From: Superficieibacter sp. 1612_C1
GTDB taxonomy: Bacteria > Pseudomonadota > Gammaproteobacteria > Enterobacterales > Enterobacteriaceae
Reading direction: 5' to 3'
Length of the DNA stretch: 64,000 nucleotides
NCBI RefSeq assembly: GCF_015234305.1
Contig: NZ_JADGMI010000002.1
Span: forward strand, 248,001 to 312,000
The translations under genes and the position numbers were made by a program. Positions 40,655 to 49,995 of the stretch are shown here, piece by piece. A model generated the notes under the pieces. The model searched no databases. It saw only the letters and a list, made by a program, of their open reading frames with translations, and had not been told where the DNA came from. How positions within the stretch are numbered: position 1 is the stretch's first letter; every line of letters begins with the position of its first letter.

Positions 40655-41116
40655 ATGATTCAGTGGCAGGATCTTCATCATTCGCAGTTAACCGTTCCTC
40701 AGCTTTATGCGTTGCTCAAACTGCGCTGTGAAGTCTTTGTCGTTGAACAAAACTGTCCGTACCTGGATATTGATGATGACGATCTGGTGGGCGAGAACCG
40801 GCATCTCCTCGGCTGGCGCGATAATACGCTGGTGGCGTATGCGAGGATTCTGAAAAGTGAGAGCGAATATGACCCGGTGGTGATTGGTCGGGTGATTGTC
40901 AGCGAGGCGGTTCGCGGCGAAAAACTGGGGTATCAACTTCTCTCCAGAGCGGTGGCAAGCTGTGAGCAGCACTGGCCGCAGCACGCGTTATACCTGAGTG
41001 CGCAGGCCCATTTGCAAAATTTCTATGCCCGGTTTGGCTTTCGCCCGGTGACGGAGATTTATCTGGAGGATGATATTCCGCATATTGGCATGGCGCGTGA
41101 AGTTGACCAGGCGTAA
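40655..41116 (+). CDS. elaA: ElaA, GNAT-family acetyltransferase
   Basis: This 153-residue protein belongs to the GNAT acetyltransferase family. The acetyl-CoA-binding motif is in VIGRVIVSEAVRGEKLGYQLL (about residues 76-96), and a YARFGFRPV-type motif lies near the C-terminus. The acceptor substrate is unknown. The start ATG 40655 has AAGGAG upstream. It is followed by elaB in the same direction, with 56 bases between them. Confidence 0.92.
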   Translation: MIQWQDLHHSQLTVPQLYALLKLRCEVFVVEQNCPYLDIDDDDLVGENRHLLGWRDNTLVAYARILKSESEYDPVVIGRVIVSEAVRGEKLGYQLLSRAVASCEQHWPQHALYLSAQAHLQNFYARFGFRPVTEIYLEDDIPHIGMAREVDQA

Positions 41117-41172
41117 CGCAAAGTCATTGTCTATAGTTATCTGACTGGCCTTGTAAAACATGGAGAAAGCAA

Positions 41173-41475
41173 ATGTCTTATCACTCTTATGAATCACGAA
41201 TCGACGACGATCTGACTCTTCTGAGCGAGACGCTGGAGGAAGTACTACGCTCCTCCGGGGATCCTACCGATCAGAAATACATTGAGCTGAAAGCGCGTGC
41301 CGAGCAGTCTCTGGAAGACGTGAAAAACCGCGTAAGCCAGGCGTCTGACACCTATTACTACCGGGCAAAACAAGTTGCTTACCGCGCGGATGACTATGTA
41401 CGCGAAAAACCGTGGCAGGGCGTCGGTATTGGCGCGGCGGCGGGCCTGGTACTGGGTCTGCTGCTTCGCGGCTAA
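41173..41475 (+). CDS. elaB: ElaB, tail-anchored inner-membrane protein (DUF883)
   Basis: This 100-residue protein has a charged, mainly helical N-terminal part and a C-terminal glycine-rich hydrophobic segment (about residues 81-98; GVGIGAAAGLVLGLLL), so it is C-tail-anchored in the inner membrane. E. coli ElaB and its relatives (YqjD, YgaM) are stationary-phase, RpoS-controlled proteins, and YqjD binds ribosomes. A clear terminator follows, so the downstream men genes are probably transcribed separately. Confidence 0.93.
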   Translation: MSYHSYESRIDDDLTLLSETLEEVLRSSGDPTDQKYIELKARAEQSLEDVKNRVSQASDTYYYRAKQVAYRADDYVREKPWQGVGIGAAAGLVLGLLLRG

Positions 41476-41497
41476 TTTCCTGACTCTCCCCCCTCAT

Positions 41498-41526
41498 GGG
41501 TACTGCCTTTTCCGGCAGTACCCTTT
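41498..41526 (+). terminator. Rho-independent terminator after elaB
   Basis: GGGTACTGCC (41498-41507) pairs perfectly with GGCAGTACCC (41514-41523), followed by TTTAT. Confidence 0.8.
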
Positions 41527-41732
41527 ATAATTGCCGGGTTTTAAGCGGGAGGAGAAGTGCGTTTCTCTGACTGTTGAGCCTCACGACCTGCCTTACCCCC
41601 TCTCTCTTAAGACCGCGTGACCGGATTTATTGCCGCTTTTGTCGCAATGACTCACACAATCCCGACTCATATCAAAAATTCATCATTTTCTATTATTTAT
41701 AATGTGTCGCAATATTGATAGCGGACAAATTT
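41527..41732 (+). promoter_or_regulatory. Probable menD promoter region where menF would be expected
   Basis: These 206 bases separate the elaB terminator from menD. In E. coli and Salmonella the menF gene (about 1.3 kb) lies here. No coding remnant is visible. The AT-rich end (about 41661-41715) is a plausible promoter for a men operon that now starts with menD. Confidence 0.5.
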
Positions 41733-43403
41733 ATGTCAGTAAGCGCATTTAACCGACGCTGGGCGACGGTCATTCTGGAAGCCTTAACGCGCCACGGCGT
41801 GCGGCATGTGTGTATCGCACCAGGCTCACGTTCCACACCGCTGACGCTCGCGGCGGCAGCAAACCGAATGCTTATCCCGCATACCCATTTTGATGAGCGT
41901 GGGCTGGGGCATCTGGCGCTTGGGCTGGCAAAAGTCAGCGGCGAGCCGGTGGCGGTGATTGTCACCTCCGGGACGGCAGTGGCTAATCTCTATCCGGCAC
42001 TGATAGAAGCGGGACTGACCGGCGAAAAACTCATTCTTCTCACCGCCGACCGTCCACCGGAACTGATTGATTGCGGCGCAAACCAGGCAATCCGCCAGCC
42101 GGGCATGTTTGCCACTCATCCGGCACAGTCGCTGTCGCTGCCTCGCCCCAGCCCGGACATTCCGGCCAGATGGCTGGTCTCCTCAATTGACAACGCGCTG
42201 GGAAACCTGCACGCGGGCGGCGTGCATATCAACTGTCCTTTTGCCGAGCCGTTATACGGCGAAATGGACGATACCGATCTGGCGTGGCAACAGGCGCTGG
42301 GCGACTGGTGGCAGGATGAAAAACCCTGGCTACAGAGTACGCTAACGCTCAAGAGCGAGACCCAACGCGACTGGTTTTACTGGCGGCAGAAGCGCGGTGT
42401 GGTGATTGCCGGCAGAATGAGCGCGACCGAGGGGAAACAGGTTGCGGAATGGGCGAAAACGCTGGGTTGGCCGCTGATTGGTGATGTGCTGGCGCAAACC
42501 GGGCAGCCGCTGCCCTGCGCGGATTTGTGGCTCGGTAATTCGCAGGCGGTCAGCGAGCTTCAGCAGGCGCAAATCGTGGTTCAGCTTGGCAGCAGCCTGA
42601 CCGGGAAACGACTTTTACAGTGGCAGATGAGCTGCGGGCCGGAAGAGTACTGGCTGGTCGATAATCTCACCGGACGCCTCGATCCGGCGCAGCATCGCGG
42701 ACGCCGACTGGTTAGCACGGTGAGCGACTGGCTGGCTAAACATCCGGCAGAAAAACGCCAGCCCTGGTGCGTGACCGTTCCGCAGCTGGCGCAGCAGGCA
42801 TGGCAAAAAGTGCAGGCCACTCGAGAGACGTTTGGCGAAGCACAACTGGCGCATCGTATCAGCGACTATCTGCCGGAACAGGGGCAGCTTTTTGTCGGTA
42901 ACAGCCTGGTAGTGCGTCTGATTGACGCCCTGGGCCAGCTTCCCGCCGGCTATCCGGTATACAGCAATCGCGGGGCCAGCGGCATTGACGGACTCATCGC
43001 TACCGCGGCGGGTGTCCAGCGCGCCAGCGCCAGACCGACGCTGGCGATTGTCGGCGATTTATCTGCTTTGTACGATCTCAATAGCCTGGCGCTGCTGCGT
43101 CAGGTCTCAGCGCCGCTGGTGCTTATCGTGGTGAATAACAACGGCGGGCAGATATTTTCCCTGCTGCCGACGCCGGTCAACGAACGCGAACGTTTTTACA
43201 CGATGCCGCAAAACCTCCACTTTGATCATGCGGCCGCGATGTTTGGCCTCGGCTATGCGCGCGTCGGTGACTGGGAAGCGTTTGAGGATGCGCTGGCAGG
43301 GGCATGGCGCACGCCTTCGGCAACCATTGTAGAGGTGGTGGTGAACAGCACCGACGGCGCGCAGACCTTGCAGCACCTTCTTGCTCAGGTAAGCCAGCTG
43401 TGA
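41733..43403 (+). CDS. menD: SEPHCHC synthase MenD
   Basis: MenD condenses isochorismate with the succinic semialdehyde unit from 2-oxoglutarate, using thiamine diphosphate, in menaquinone synthesis. The 556-residue protein equals the E. coli length and shows [14 protein letters not shown], the [13 protein letters not shown] segment with the catalytic-site glutamate region, and the [15 protein letters not shown]...NNNGGQIF cofactor motif. The open frame begins at a TTG six codons earlier, but ATG 41733 gives the conserved [10 protein letters not shown]. Here it is the first gene of the cluster, because menF is missing. Confidence 0.96.
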   Translation: MSVSAFNRRWATVILEALTRHGVRHVCIAPGSRSTPLTLAAAANRMLIPHTHFDERGLGHLALGLAKVSGEPVAVIVTSGTAVANLYPALIEAGLTGEKLILLTADRPPELIDCGANQAIRQPGMFATHPAQSLSLPRPSPDIPARWLVSSIDNALGNLHAGGVHINCPFAEPLYGEMDDTDLAWQQALGDWWQDEKPWLQSTLTLKSETQRDWFYWRQKRGVVIAGRMSATEGKQVAEWAKTLGWPLIGDVLAQTGQPLPCADLWLGNSQAVSELQQAQIVVQLGSSLTGKRLLQWQMSCGPEEYWLVDNLTGRLDPAQHRGRRLVSTVSDWLAKHPAEKRQPWCVTVPQLAQQAWQKVQATRETFGEAQLAHRISDYLPEQGQLFVGNSLVVRLIDALGQLPAGYPVYSNRGASGIDGLIATAAGVQRASARPTLAIVGDLSALYDLNSLALLRQVSAPLVLIVVNNNGGQIFSLLPTPVNERERFYTMPQNLHFDHAAAMFGLGYARVGDWEAFEDALAGAWRTPSATIVEVVVNSTDGAQTLQHLLAQVSQL

Positions 43404-44161
43404 AGCTCCATGCGGTCGCGAAACGTGGGTCGACGGCGAAGCCCTGGCTGGTTTTTCTGCACGGTTTTTCCGGCGACCACCGTGAATGGTGTGAAATCGG
43501 GGAGCAGTTTCAGGACTATTCGCGCCTCTATATTGACCTGCCCGGCCACGGCGGTTCAGCGGCGCTGCGGGCCGATGGATTTGCCAATGTGGATGCGGCG
43601 CTTACCGCTACGCTAATTAGTTACAACATACTTGAATGTTGGCTGGTGGGGTACTCCCTCGGCGGCCGCGTTGCGATGCATTGGGCTTGCCAGTCCAAAT
43701 GGCCCGGACTGCGGGGCGTAGTGGTGGAGGGCGGGCATCCGGGTTTGCAGGATGACACGGCTCGTCACGATCGCTGGCTCTCAGATCAGCGCTGGGCCGG
43801 GCGCTTTCGCCACCAGCCGCTCGACGAGGTCTTTGCACTCTGGTATCAGCAGCCCGTTTTTGCTTCGCTCACCGCCACCCAGCGTGATGAACTGGTTTTG
43901 CTCCGCCAGCAGAATAACGGTCCGGCGCTGGCGGACATGCTGCTGGCAACCTCGCTGGCGGTGCAGCCTGATTTACGCCCGGCGCTCTATGCCCGGGATT
44001 TTCCCTTCTGGTATCTCTGCGGCGAGCGTGATGCGAAGTTCAGGGCGATTGCTGATGAACTTAACGTACCTTGCCACTGTATTTCTGCCGCCGGACACAA
44101 TGCCCACCGGGAAGCGCCCGCTGGCGTTGCTGCCGCTCTGGCACAGTTATTGCCACTTTGA
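43400..44161 (+). CDS. menH: SHCHC synthase MenH
   Basis: MenH eliminates pyruvate from SEPHCHC to give SHCHC. The 253-residue alpha/beta hydrolase has [12 protein letters not shown] near the N-terminus, the nucleophile motif VGYSLGG, an acid residue in CGERDAKF and the catalytic histidine in AGHNAHRE. The start is GTG 43400, which overlaps the menD stop as GTGA; the longer frame upstream lies inside menD. It matches the E. coli protein except for the start codon. Confidence 0.94.
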   Translation: MKLHAVAKRGSTAKPWLVFLHGFSGDHREWCEIGEQFQDYSRLYIDLPGHGGSAALRADGFANVDAALTATLISYNILECWLVGYSLGGRVAMHWACQSKWPGLRGVVVEGGHPGLQDDTARHDRWLSDQRWAGRFRHQPLDEVFALWYQQPVFASLTATQRDELVLLRQQNNGPALADMLLATSLAVQPDLRPALYARDFPFWYLCGERDAKFRAIADELNVPCHCISAAGHNAHREAPAGVAAALAQLLPL

Positions 44162-44175
44162 TCTAAGGAAACAAG

Positions 44176-45033
44176 ATGATTTATCCTGATGAAAACATGC
44201 TTTACGCCCCCGCTGAATGGCAGGACTGTTCAGAAGGTTACACCGATATTCGCTATCAAAAATCTGCCGATGGCATCGCCAAAATCACGATTAATCGTCC
44301 GCAGGTGCGTAATGCGTTTCGTCCGCTGACCGTTAAAGAGATGATTCAGGCGCTGGCCGATGCCCGCTACGATGACAATATCGGGGTGATTATCCTGACC
44401 GGCGAAGGCGATCAGGCTTTCTGTGCCGGGGGCGATCAGAAAGTACGCGGTGACTACGGCGGCTATCAGGATGACTCCGGCGTCCATCACCTGAACGTAC
44501 TGGATTTCCAGCGCCAGATCCGTACCTGCCCGAAACCGGTGGTGGCTATGGTGGCGGGCTACTCCATCGGCGGTGGTCACGTACTGCATATGATGTGCGA
44601 CCTGACGATTGCCGCTGAAAATGCGATTTTTGGTCAGACCGGGCCGAAAGTCGGCTCGTTCGATGGTGGCTGGGGCGCATCTTACATGGCGCGTATCGTC
44701 GGGCAGAAAAAAGCGCGTGAAATCTGGTTCCTGTGTCGCCAGTACGATGCGAAACAGGCGCTGGATATGGGTCTGGTCAATACCGTGGTTCCGCTGGCAG
44801 ATCTCGAAAAAGAGACCGTGCGCTGGTGTCGTGAGATGCTGCAAAACAGCCCGATGGCGCTGCGCTGCCTGAAAGCCGCGCTGAATGCTGACTGCGATGG
44901 TCAGGCCGGTTTGCAGGAGCTGGCAGGTAACGCCACTATGCTGTTCTACATGACCGAAGAAGGGCAGGAGGGACGCAACGCGTTTAATCAGAAGCGTCAG
45001 CCTGACTTCAGCAAATTCAAACGGAACCCATAA
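44176..45033 (+). CDS. menB: 1,4-dihydroxy-2-naphthoyl-CoA synthase MenB
   Basis: MenB closes the naphthoquinone ring from o-succinylbenzoyl-CoA. The 285-residue crotonase-fold protein equals the E. coli length and shows the [13 protein letters not shown] oxyanion-hole loop, [14 protein letters not shown] and the [14 protein letters not shown] active-site motif. ATG 44176 is preceded by AAGGAAAC. menC overlaps its stop as TAATG. Confidence 0.97.
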   Translation: MIYPDENMLYAPAEWQDCSEGYTDIRYQKSADGIAKITINRPQVRNAFRPLTVKEMIQALADARYDDNIGVIILTGEGDQAFCAGGDQKVRGDYGGYQDDSGVHHLNVLDFQRQIRTCPKPVVAMVAGYSIGGGHVLHMMCDLTIAAENAIFGQTGPKVGSFDGGWGASYMARIVGQKKAREIWFLCRQYDAKQALDMGLVNTVVPLADLEKETVRWCREMLQNSPMALRCLKAALNADCDGQAGLQELAGNATMLFYMTEEGQEGRNAFNQKRQPDFSKFKRNP

Positions 45034-45998
45034 TGCGTCGCGCGCAGGTCTGGCGTTGGCAGATCCCGATGGACGCGGGGGTAGTACTGCGGGAGCGGCG
45101 TTTAAAAACCCGCGACGGGCTGTTTTTATGCCTGAGTGACGGTGAGCGCGAAGGGTGGGGGGAGATCTCACCGCTACCGGGTTTTAGCTCTGAAACGCGG
45201 GAAGAGGCGCAGGCTGAACTGCTTCAGTGGGCGCAACGCTGGCAGCAACATGGCGATACTGACGCGCCCGTACTCCCCTCGGTGGCATTTGGCACCAGTT
45301 GCGCGCTGGCGGAGCTGCATGATGAACTGCCGCAGGCGGCGGACTATCGCGCCGCGCCGCTGTGCACCGGCGATCCGGATGAGCTTCTGCCGGTGCTGGC
45401 CGCGATGCCCGGTGAGAAAGTGGCGAAGGTGAAAGTCGGTTTGTATGAGGCTGTACGTGACGGCATGGTGGTCAACCTGCTGCTGGAAGCGATTCCGGAT
45501 CTGCAACTTCGACTTGACGCCAATCGCGCCTGGACGCCGCTCAAGGCGCAGCAGTTTGCTAAATACGTTAACCCTGCCTGGCGCAACCGTATTGCCTTTC
45601 TTGAGGAACCGTGCAAAACCCGCGAAGACTCCCGCGCTTTTGCCCGCGAAACCGGCATTGGCATTGCCTGGGATGAAAGCCTGCGCGAGGCGGATTTTGT
45701 GTTCGCGGCGGAACCTGGGCTGCGGGCGGTCGTCATTAAGCCGACATTAACCGGCAGTCTGCAAAAGGTGCGGGAGCAGGTCAGCGCGGCGCACGCGCTG
45801 GGACTGACGGCGGTGATCAGTTCGTCGATTGAGTCCAGCTTAGGGCTGACCCAGCTGGCACGCCTTGCTGCCTGGCTGACGCCACAGACTATTCCCGGTC
45901 TCGATACCCTGAGTCTGATGCAGTCACAATTACTTCGCCTTTGGCCCGGTAGCCCGTTACCGTGCCTGGATCAACGTGCGCTGGAGCCGCTGCTATGA
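45033..45998 (+). CDS. menC: o-succinylbenzoate synthase MenC
   Basis: MenC dehydrates SHCHC to o-succinylbenzoate. The 321-residue enolase-superfamily protein shows the catalytic lysine motif AKVKVG, the metal ligands in LDANRAW, EEPC and WDES, and the second catalytic lysine in VIKPTLTG. The start overlaps the menB stop, and its own stop overlaps menE, so menB-C-E are translationally coupled. Confidence 0.96.
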   Translation: MRRAQVWRWQIPMDAGVVLRERRLKTRDGLFLCLSDGEREGWGEISPLPGFSSETREEAQAELLQWAQRWQQHGDTDAPVLPSVAFGTSCALAELHDELPQAADYRAAPLCTGDPDELLPVLAAMPGEKVAKVKVGLYEAVRDGMVVNLLLEAIPDLQLRLDANRAWTPLKAQQFAKYVNPAWRNRIAFLEEPCKTREDSRAFARETGIGIAWDESLREADFVFAAEPGLRAVVIKPTLTGSLQKVREQVSAAHALGLTAVISSSIESSLGLTQLARLAAWLTPQTIPGLDTLSLMQSQLLRLWPGSPLPCLDQRALEPLL

Positions 45999-47353
45999 TC
46001 TTTACCGACTGGCCGTGGCGGCACTGGCGGCGGCTGCGGGGAGAGGCGCAGGCGCTGCGTCTCGACAACCAGACGTTAAGCTGGCGCACGCTGTGCATCC
46101 GCATTGACGCGCTGGCGGCAGGCTTTGCGGCGCAGGGCGTGCGCGAGGGCGATGGCGTGATGTTACGCGGGGCGAATCATCCCGCTGTGCTCTTGTCATG
46201 GCTGGCACTATTGCAGTGCGGTGCGAGGGTGCTGCCACTAAACCCGCAATTACCTCAGCCGTTGCTGGATCAACTGCTGCCCCGGCTGACGTTGCATCAT
46301 GCGCTGGACACGGAAAGCGATCGGCATGTTCCCGGTCTCACAGCGTTAATGCTGAAAGAAACCGACGGAGAGTATGCCGTCGTCTGGCAGCCTCAGCGTC
46401 TGGCCTCGATGACCTTAACCTCCGGCTCAACGGGGCTGCCGAAAGCGGCGGTGCATACCTGCGAGGCGCATCTTGCCAGCGCCGAAGGCGTGCTGGCGAT
46501 GATCCCCTTTGCGCCTGAAGATGACTGGCTGCTTTCGCTACCCCTGTTTCACGTCTCCGGGCAGGGCATACTCTGGCGCTGGTTACGGGCGGGGGCACGG
46601 CTGACGGTGCGAGTGAAGCAGCCACTGGAGCAGGCGCTCGAAGGATGTACTCATGCTTCACTGGTGCCGACGCAACTCTGGCGGCTCCTGGAGGACGATG
46701 CTCGCATCGCGCTGAAAGCCGTATTATTAGGCGGGGCGGCGATCCCGGTTGAGTTGACCCGCAAGGCGCAGCAGCGCGGCATCCATAGCTGGTGCGGCTA
46801 TGGGCTGACGGAATTCGCCTCAACGGTTTGCGCGAAAGAAGCGGACGGCCTGGCCGATGTCGGTACGCCGTTGCCGGGGCGAGAGATGCAACTGGTCAAC
46901 GGCGAAGTCTGGCTGCGCGCTGCCAGTATGGCTGACGGCTACTGGCGTGACGGAAAAGTGCTGCCGCTGGTAAACGACCGGGGCTGGTTTGCCACCCGCG
47001 ATCGCGGCGAGTTGCGTGACGGCAGGTTAACTATTCTCGGCAGGCTGGATAATCTCTTTTTCAGCGGCGGGGAGGGCGTTCAGCCGGAAGAGGTGGAACG
47101 GATTATCGCCGCGCATCCGCAGGTGAGGCAGGTATTTGTGGTGCCTGTCGCTGACCCGGAATTTGGGCAACGCCCGGTCGCGGTGGTGGAGAGCGATACG
47201 CCGTTGAATAGCGCACAGTTATCCCTGTGGGTCAAAGACAAACTTGCCGGTTTCCAGCAGCCGGTACGCTGGCTGCCCTTGCCTGAAACGCTTAAAACTG
47301 GCGGGATCAAAATTTCCCGGCAGGCGTTGCAGGCGTGGGTCGCGGGGCAATAA
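45995..47353 (+). CDS. menE: o-succinylbenzoate-CoA ligase MenE
   Basis: MenE activates o-succinylbenzoate to its CoA thioester with ATP. The 452-residue ANL-family enzyme has the AMP-binding P-loop [15 protein letters not shown], the core [12 protein letters not shown] motif, RDRGEL and a C-terminal lysine in [16 protein letters not shown] 45995 overlaps the menC stop; the frame 33 bases upstream is inside menC. It ends the menaquinone cluster. Confidence 0.95.
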   Translation: MIFTDWPWRHWRRLRGEAQALRLDNQTLSWRTLCIRIDALAAGFAAQGVREGDGVMLRGANHPAVLLSWLALLQCGARVLPLNPQLPQPLLDQLLPRLTLHHALDTESDRHVPGLTALMLKETDGEYAVVWQPQRLASMTLTSGSTGLPKAAVHTCEAHLASAEGVLAMIPFAPEDDWLLSLPLFHVSGQGILWRWLRAGARLTVRVKQPLEQALEGCTHASLVPTQLWRLLEDDARIALKAVLLGGAAIPVELTRKAQQRGIHSWCGYGLTEFASTVCAKEADGLADVGTPLPGREMQLVNGEVWLRAASMADGYWRDGKVLPLVNDRGWFATRDRGELRDGRLTILGRLDNLFFSGGEGVQPEEVERIIAAHPQVRQVFVVPVADPEFGQRPVAVVESDTPLNSAQLSLWVKDKLAGFQQPVRWLPLPETLKTGGIKISRQALQAWVAGQ

Positions 47354-47407
47354 GCTGACGAGGCTGAGGTTTTTGGCAGGGTGTTAAACGACGCACCAGC
47401 GCACAAA

Positions 47408-47508
47408 ATGCCCGGCGGCGCTGCGCTTGCACGGGCCTACGGATTACGTTCAACACGTTGATATAGCGGGTTTTGTAGGCCGGGTAAGGCGAAGCCGCCA
47501 CCCGGCAC
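47408..47508. repeat. BIME between menE and katA
   Basis: A diverged REP unit (47408-47440, GCCCGGCGGCGCTGCGCTTG...) and a standard one (47474-47507, GTAGGCCGGGTAAGGCGAAGCCGCCACCCGGC) lie in the 182-base gap between convergent genes. No separate terminator is visible. Confidence 0.7.
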
Positions 47509-47535
47509 GAGGGAGCCGAAGCCCCGATTGATGGG

Positions 47536-48984
47536 TTAGTTAGCTTCCTTCAATGCCGCCAGCGCCGCCGCTACGCCTGCGCCGTATTCCGGATGCACTT
47601 CACTGAACAACCCAATCTGCCGCTGCTGAATAAACTCCGGCACGTCTTTCATATCCCCGGCGATGCGGGCGAACATCCGCTGATGCTCCTCTTCGCTCAG
47701 CAGCTCATACAGTTTACGCGGCTGGCTGAAGTAATCGGTATCCTCACGGTGATTCCAGTGATCCGCTGCTCCTTCCACACTTAACGGCGGCTCGCTGTAA
47801 TCCGGCTGCTCCTGGAAAACGCCAAAGCTGTTCGGTTCGTAGGTTGGACCATTGCCACTGTTGCCATCCACGCGCATCGCGCCATCGCGATGGTAATTAT
47901 GGAACGGACAGCGCGGGGCATTCACCGGGATCTGATGATGATTGACACCCAGACGGTAGCGGTGCGCATCGCCATAGGAGAACAGACGACCCTGCAACAT
48001 GCGGTCCGGAGAGAAACCAATGCCCGGCACCACGTTAGCGGGCGACATCGCCACCTGTTCCACCTCGGCAAAATAGTTATCCGGGTTACGGTTCAGCTCC
48101 AGCACGCCGACTTCAATCAGCGGATAATCCCCATGCGGCCAGACTTTCGTCAGATCGAACGGGTTATAAGGCACTTTCGATGCCTCGGCTTCCGGCATGA
48201 TCTGCACGTAAAATTTCCAGCGCGGGAAATCACCTTTCTCAATGGAGTCAAACAAATCACGCTGCGAGCTTTCCCGGTCTTCCGCCACCAGCCGTTTGGC
48301 TTCATCATCCATCAGGTTAGCAATCCCCTGCTGGGATTTCAGGTGAAACTTAACCCAGAAACGTTCGTTGTTATGGTTAATAAAGCTAAACGTATGGCTA
48401 CCAAAACCATGCATCGTGCGATACGAGAAGGGCAGGCCGCGATCGCTGAAGTCGATGGTCAACTGGTGCAGCGATTCCGGCAAATGCGAAAAGAAATCCC
48501 ATTTATAGGTCGGATTACGCAGGTTGGTGCGTGGATCGCGTTTCACAACGTGGTTCAGGTCCGGAAACTTCAGCGGATCGCGCAGGTAAAACACCGGGGT
48601 GTTATTACCGACCAAATCCCAGTTACCCTCCTCGGTATAAAATTTAATCGAGAAACCGCGAATATCACGTTCGGCATCCGCCGCGCCGCGCTCGCCTGCG
48701 ACGGTAGAGAAGCGTAAAAACAGGTCGGTTTTTTTACCGACGGCAGAAAAAATGTTAGCGCGTGTGTAGTGAGTAATATCCTGGGTAACGGTAAACGTAC
48801 CATACGCGCCAGAACCTTTGGCGTGCATACGGCGTTCCGGGATCACCTCACGATCAAAGTGGGCCAGCTTTTCCAGAAACCAGACGTCCTGTAACAGCAT
48901 GGGACCGCGAGGACCGGCAGTGGCGACGTTATTATTATGCGCAACAGGTGCGCCAGCGGAGGTGGTTAATCCTTTTTTGCTCAT
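47536..48984 (-). CDS. katA: monofunctional heme catalase, small-subunit (clade 3) type
   Basis: This 482-residue cytoplasmic catalase breaks hydrogen peroxide into water and oxygen. Active-site residues are His54 ([12 protein letters not shown]), Asn127 ([13 protein letters not shown]) and the proximal heme ligand Tyr337 ([14 protein letters not shown]). It has no KatE-like C-terminal extension, so it is a small-subunit KatA type, which E. coli K-12 lacks. GGGAG precedes the ATG at 48984. It sits between menE and yfaZ, where E. coli and Salmonella carry pmrD, the arn operon and ais. A palindromic repeat lies just upstream. Confidence 0.92.
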   Translation of the reverse strand: MSKKGLTTSAGAPVAHNNNVATAGPRGPMLLQDVWFLEKLAHFDREVIPERRMHAKGSGAYGTFTVTQDITHYTRANIFSAVGKKTDLFLRFSTVAGERGAADAERDIRGFSIKFYTEEGNWDLVGNNTPVFYLRDPLKFPDLNHVVKRDPRTNLRNPTYKWDFFSHLPESLHQLTIDFSDRGLPFSYRTMHGFGSHTFSFINHNNERFWVKFHLKSQQGIANLMDDEAKRLVAEDRESSQRDLFDSIEKGDFPRWKFYVQIMPEAEASKVPYNPFDLTKVWPHGDYPLIEVGVLELNRNPDNYFAEVEQVAMSPANVVPGIGFSPDRMLQGRLFSYGDAHRYRLGVNHHQIPVNAPRCPFHNYHRDGAMRVDGNSGNGPTYEPNSFGVFQEQPDYSEPPLSVEGAADHWNHREDTDYFSQPRKLYELLSEEEHQRMFARIAGDMKDVPEFIQQRQIGLFSEVHPEYGAGVAAALAALKEAN

Positions 48985-48997
48985 CTTTATCTCCCAA

Positions 48998-49114
48998 CAT
49001 ACCCGTCATACTTCAAACTGCATAAGGCTCACGCACCCCAGTTTCATCATTATCTATGTCCCTGGAGATATATTTATTTGCTGACTTTCTGCAATCCGAA
49101 TTATTCAGGATATA
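48998..49114. repeat. Full copy of the palindrome-ended CGTCATACTTCA repeat upstream of katA
   Basis: The element starts ATACCCGTCATACTTCAAAC and ends GCAATCCGAATTATTCAGGA, which read as imperfect inverted ends. It begins about 13 bases upstream of the katA start codon and so overlaps the region where its promoter would be expected. Confidence 0.6.
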
Positions 49115-49366
49115 AATGTTAAAAAAATATTTAATTTCCGTTTAATTTAAGAAATTAATCTAGAGCATATTTGTAAGCAATATATTGATCTTACGCAATT
49201 TGTCTCTCGCTATTACAGCCATACCTTTCGCCTCTCAATGCAGCGGCAATGCTGGCTTACATTTATTGTCGGCGATAGCGTTTTTCTTGCATTGCTTCTC
49301 TCTGATTCGGTTGTACAATCCTGGCGTTTTCGGGATGTTTACTTTGCATTTGTGGGAAGCAATAAA
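49115..49366 (+). promoter_or_regulatory. yfaZ upstream region
   Basis: This 252-base AT-rich stretch lies between the repeat and yfaZ. The frame is open upstream of yfaZ but shows no protein-like features, so I treat it as non-coding. GGAAG at 49354-49358 is the yfaZ ribosome-binding site. I see no other distinct feature. Confidence 0.5.
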
Positions 49367-49909
49367 ATGAAAAAAAGAATTCTGGTGGGCGTCTGTGGAC
49401 TCATCTTCGTTTCTGCTGCTGCCAATGCGCTCAGCATCAGCGGGCAAGCCGGTGAAGATTACACCAATATCGGTATAGGGTTGGGTACTGAGTCTACCGG
49501 CCTGGCCATGACCGGCAACTGGGCGCATAACGACGATGACGGCGATATCGCCGGTCTCGGCTTAGGTTTAAATCTTCCGCTGGGGCCGTTTATGGCGACC
49601 GCCGGAGGGAAAGGAGTCTACCTTAATCCTCAGGAAGGCGATGAAGGCTATGCAGCGGCGGTTGGCGGTGGCCTACAGTGGAAAATTGGCGATCGTTTCC
49701 GCCTGTTTGGCGAGTATTACTACTCTCCTGACTCGCTCTCCAGCGGCGTAAAAGATTACCAGGAAGCCAACGCGGGTGCGCGCATGACCATCATGCGCCC
49801 GTTAAGCGTTGAAGCGGGTTATCGCTACATCAATCTAACCGGTAAAGATGGCGACCGCGACAGCGCGGTGGCTGACGGTCCTTATGTCGGCGTGAACGCC
49901 AGCTTCTGA
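49367..49909 (+). CDS. yfaZ: YfaZ, outer-membrane-type beta-barrel protein
   Basis: This 180-residue exported protein has a Sec signal peptide (MKKRILVGVCGLIFVSAAANA, cleavage after about residue 21). The mature part alternates polar and hydrophobic residues and ends in phenylalanine (VGVNASF), typical of a small outer-membrane beta-barrel. E. coli YfaZ has the same length and no known function. The open frame starts 43 codons earlier, but ATG 49367 with its signal peptide is the real start. Confidence 0.93.
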   Translation: MKKRILVGVCGLIFVSAAANALSISGQAGEDYTNIGIGLGTESTGLAMTGNWAHNDDDGDIAGLGLGLNLPLGPFMATAGGKGVYLNPQEGDEGYAAAVGGGLQWKIGDRFRLFGEYYYSPDSLSSGVKDYQEANAGARMTIMRPLSVEAGYRYINLTGKDGDRDSAVADGPYVGVNASF

Positions 49910-49914
49910 TCCCC

Positions 49915-49946
49915 ACGGTGCGGTAAATCGCCGCACCGCTTTTTTT
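49915..49946 (+). terminator. Rho-independent terminator after yfaZ
   Basis: CGGTGCGG (49916-49923) pairs with CCGCACCG (49931-49938), followed by C and a run of seven T. Confidence 0.88.
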
Positions 49947-49995
49947 CCCCTCCGCATGCGTTATAGTTAATCGTCCTCTTTTGCTGGAGAAAATG

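Noticed and set aside
41527-41732. Possible menF remnant
   Set aside because: No frame in this interval shows the chorismate-binding enzyme motifs, so I treat it as intergenic.
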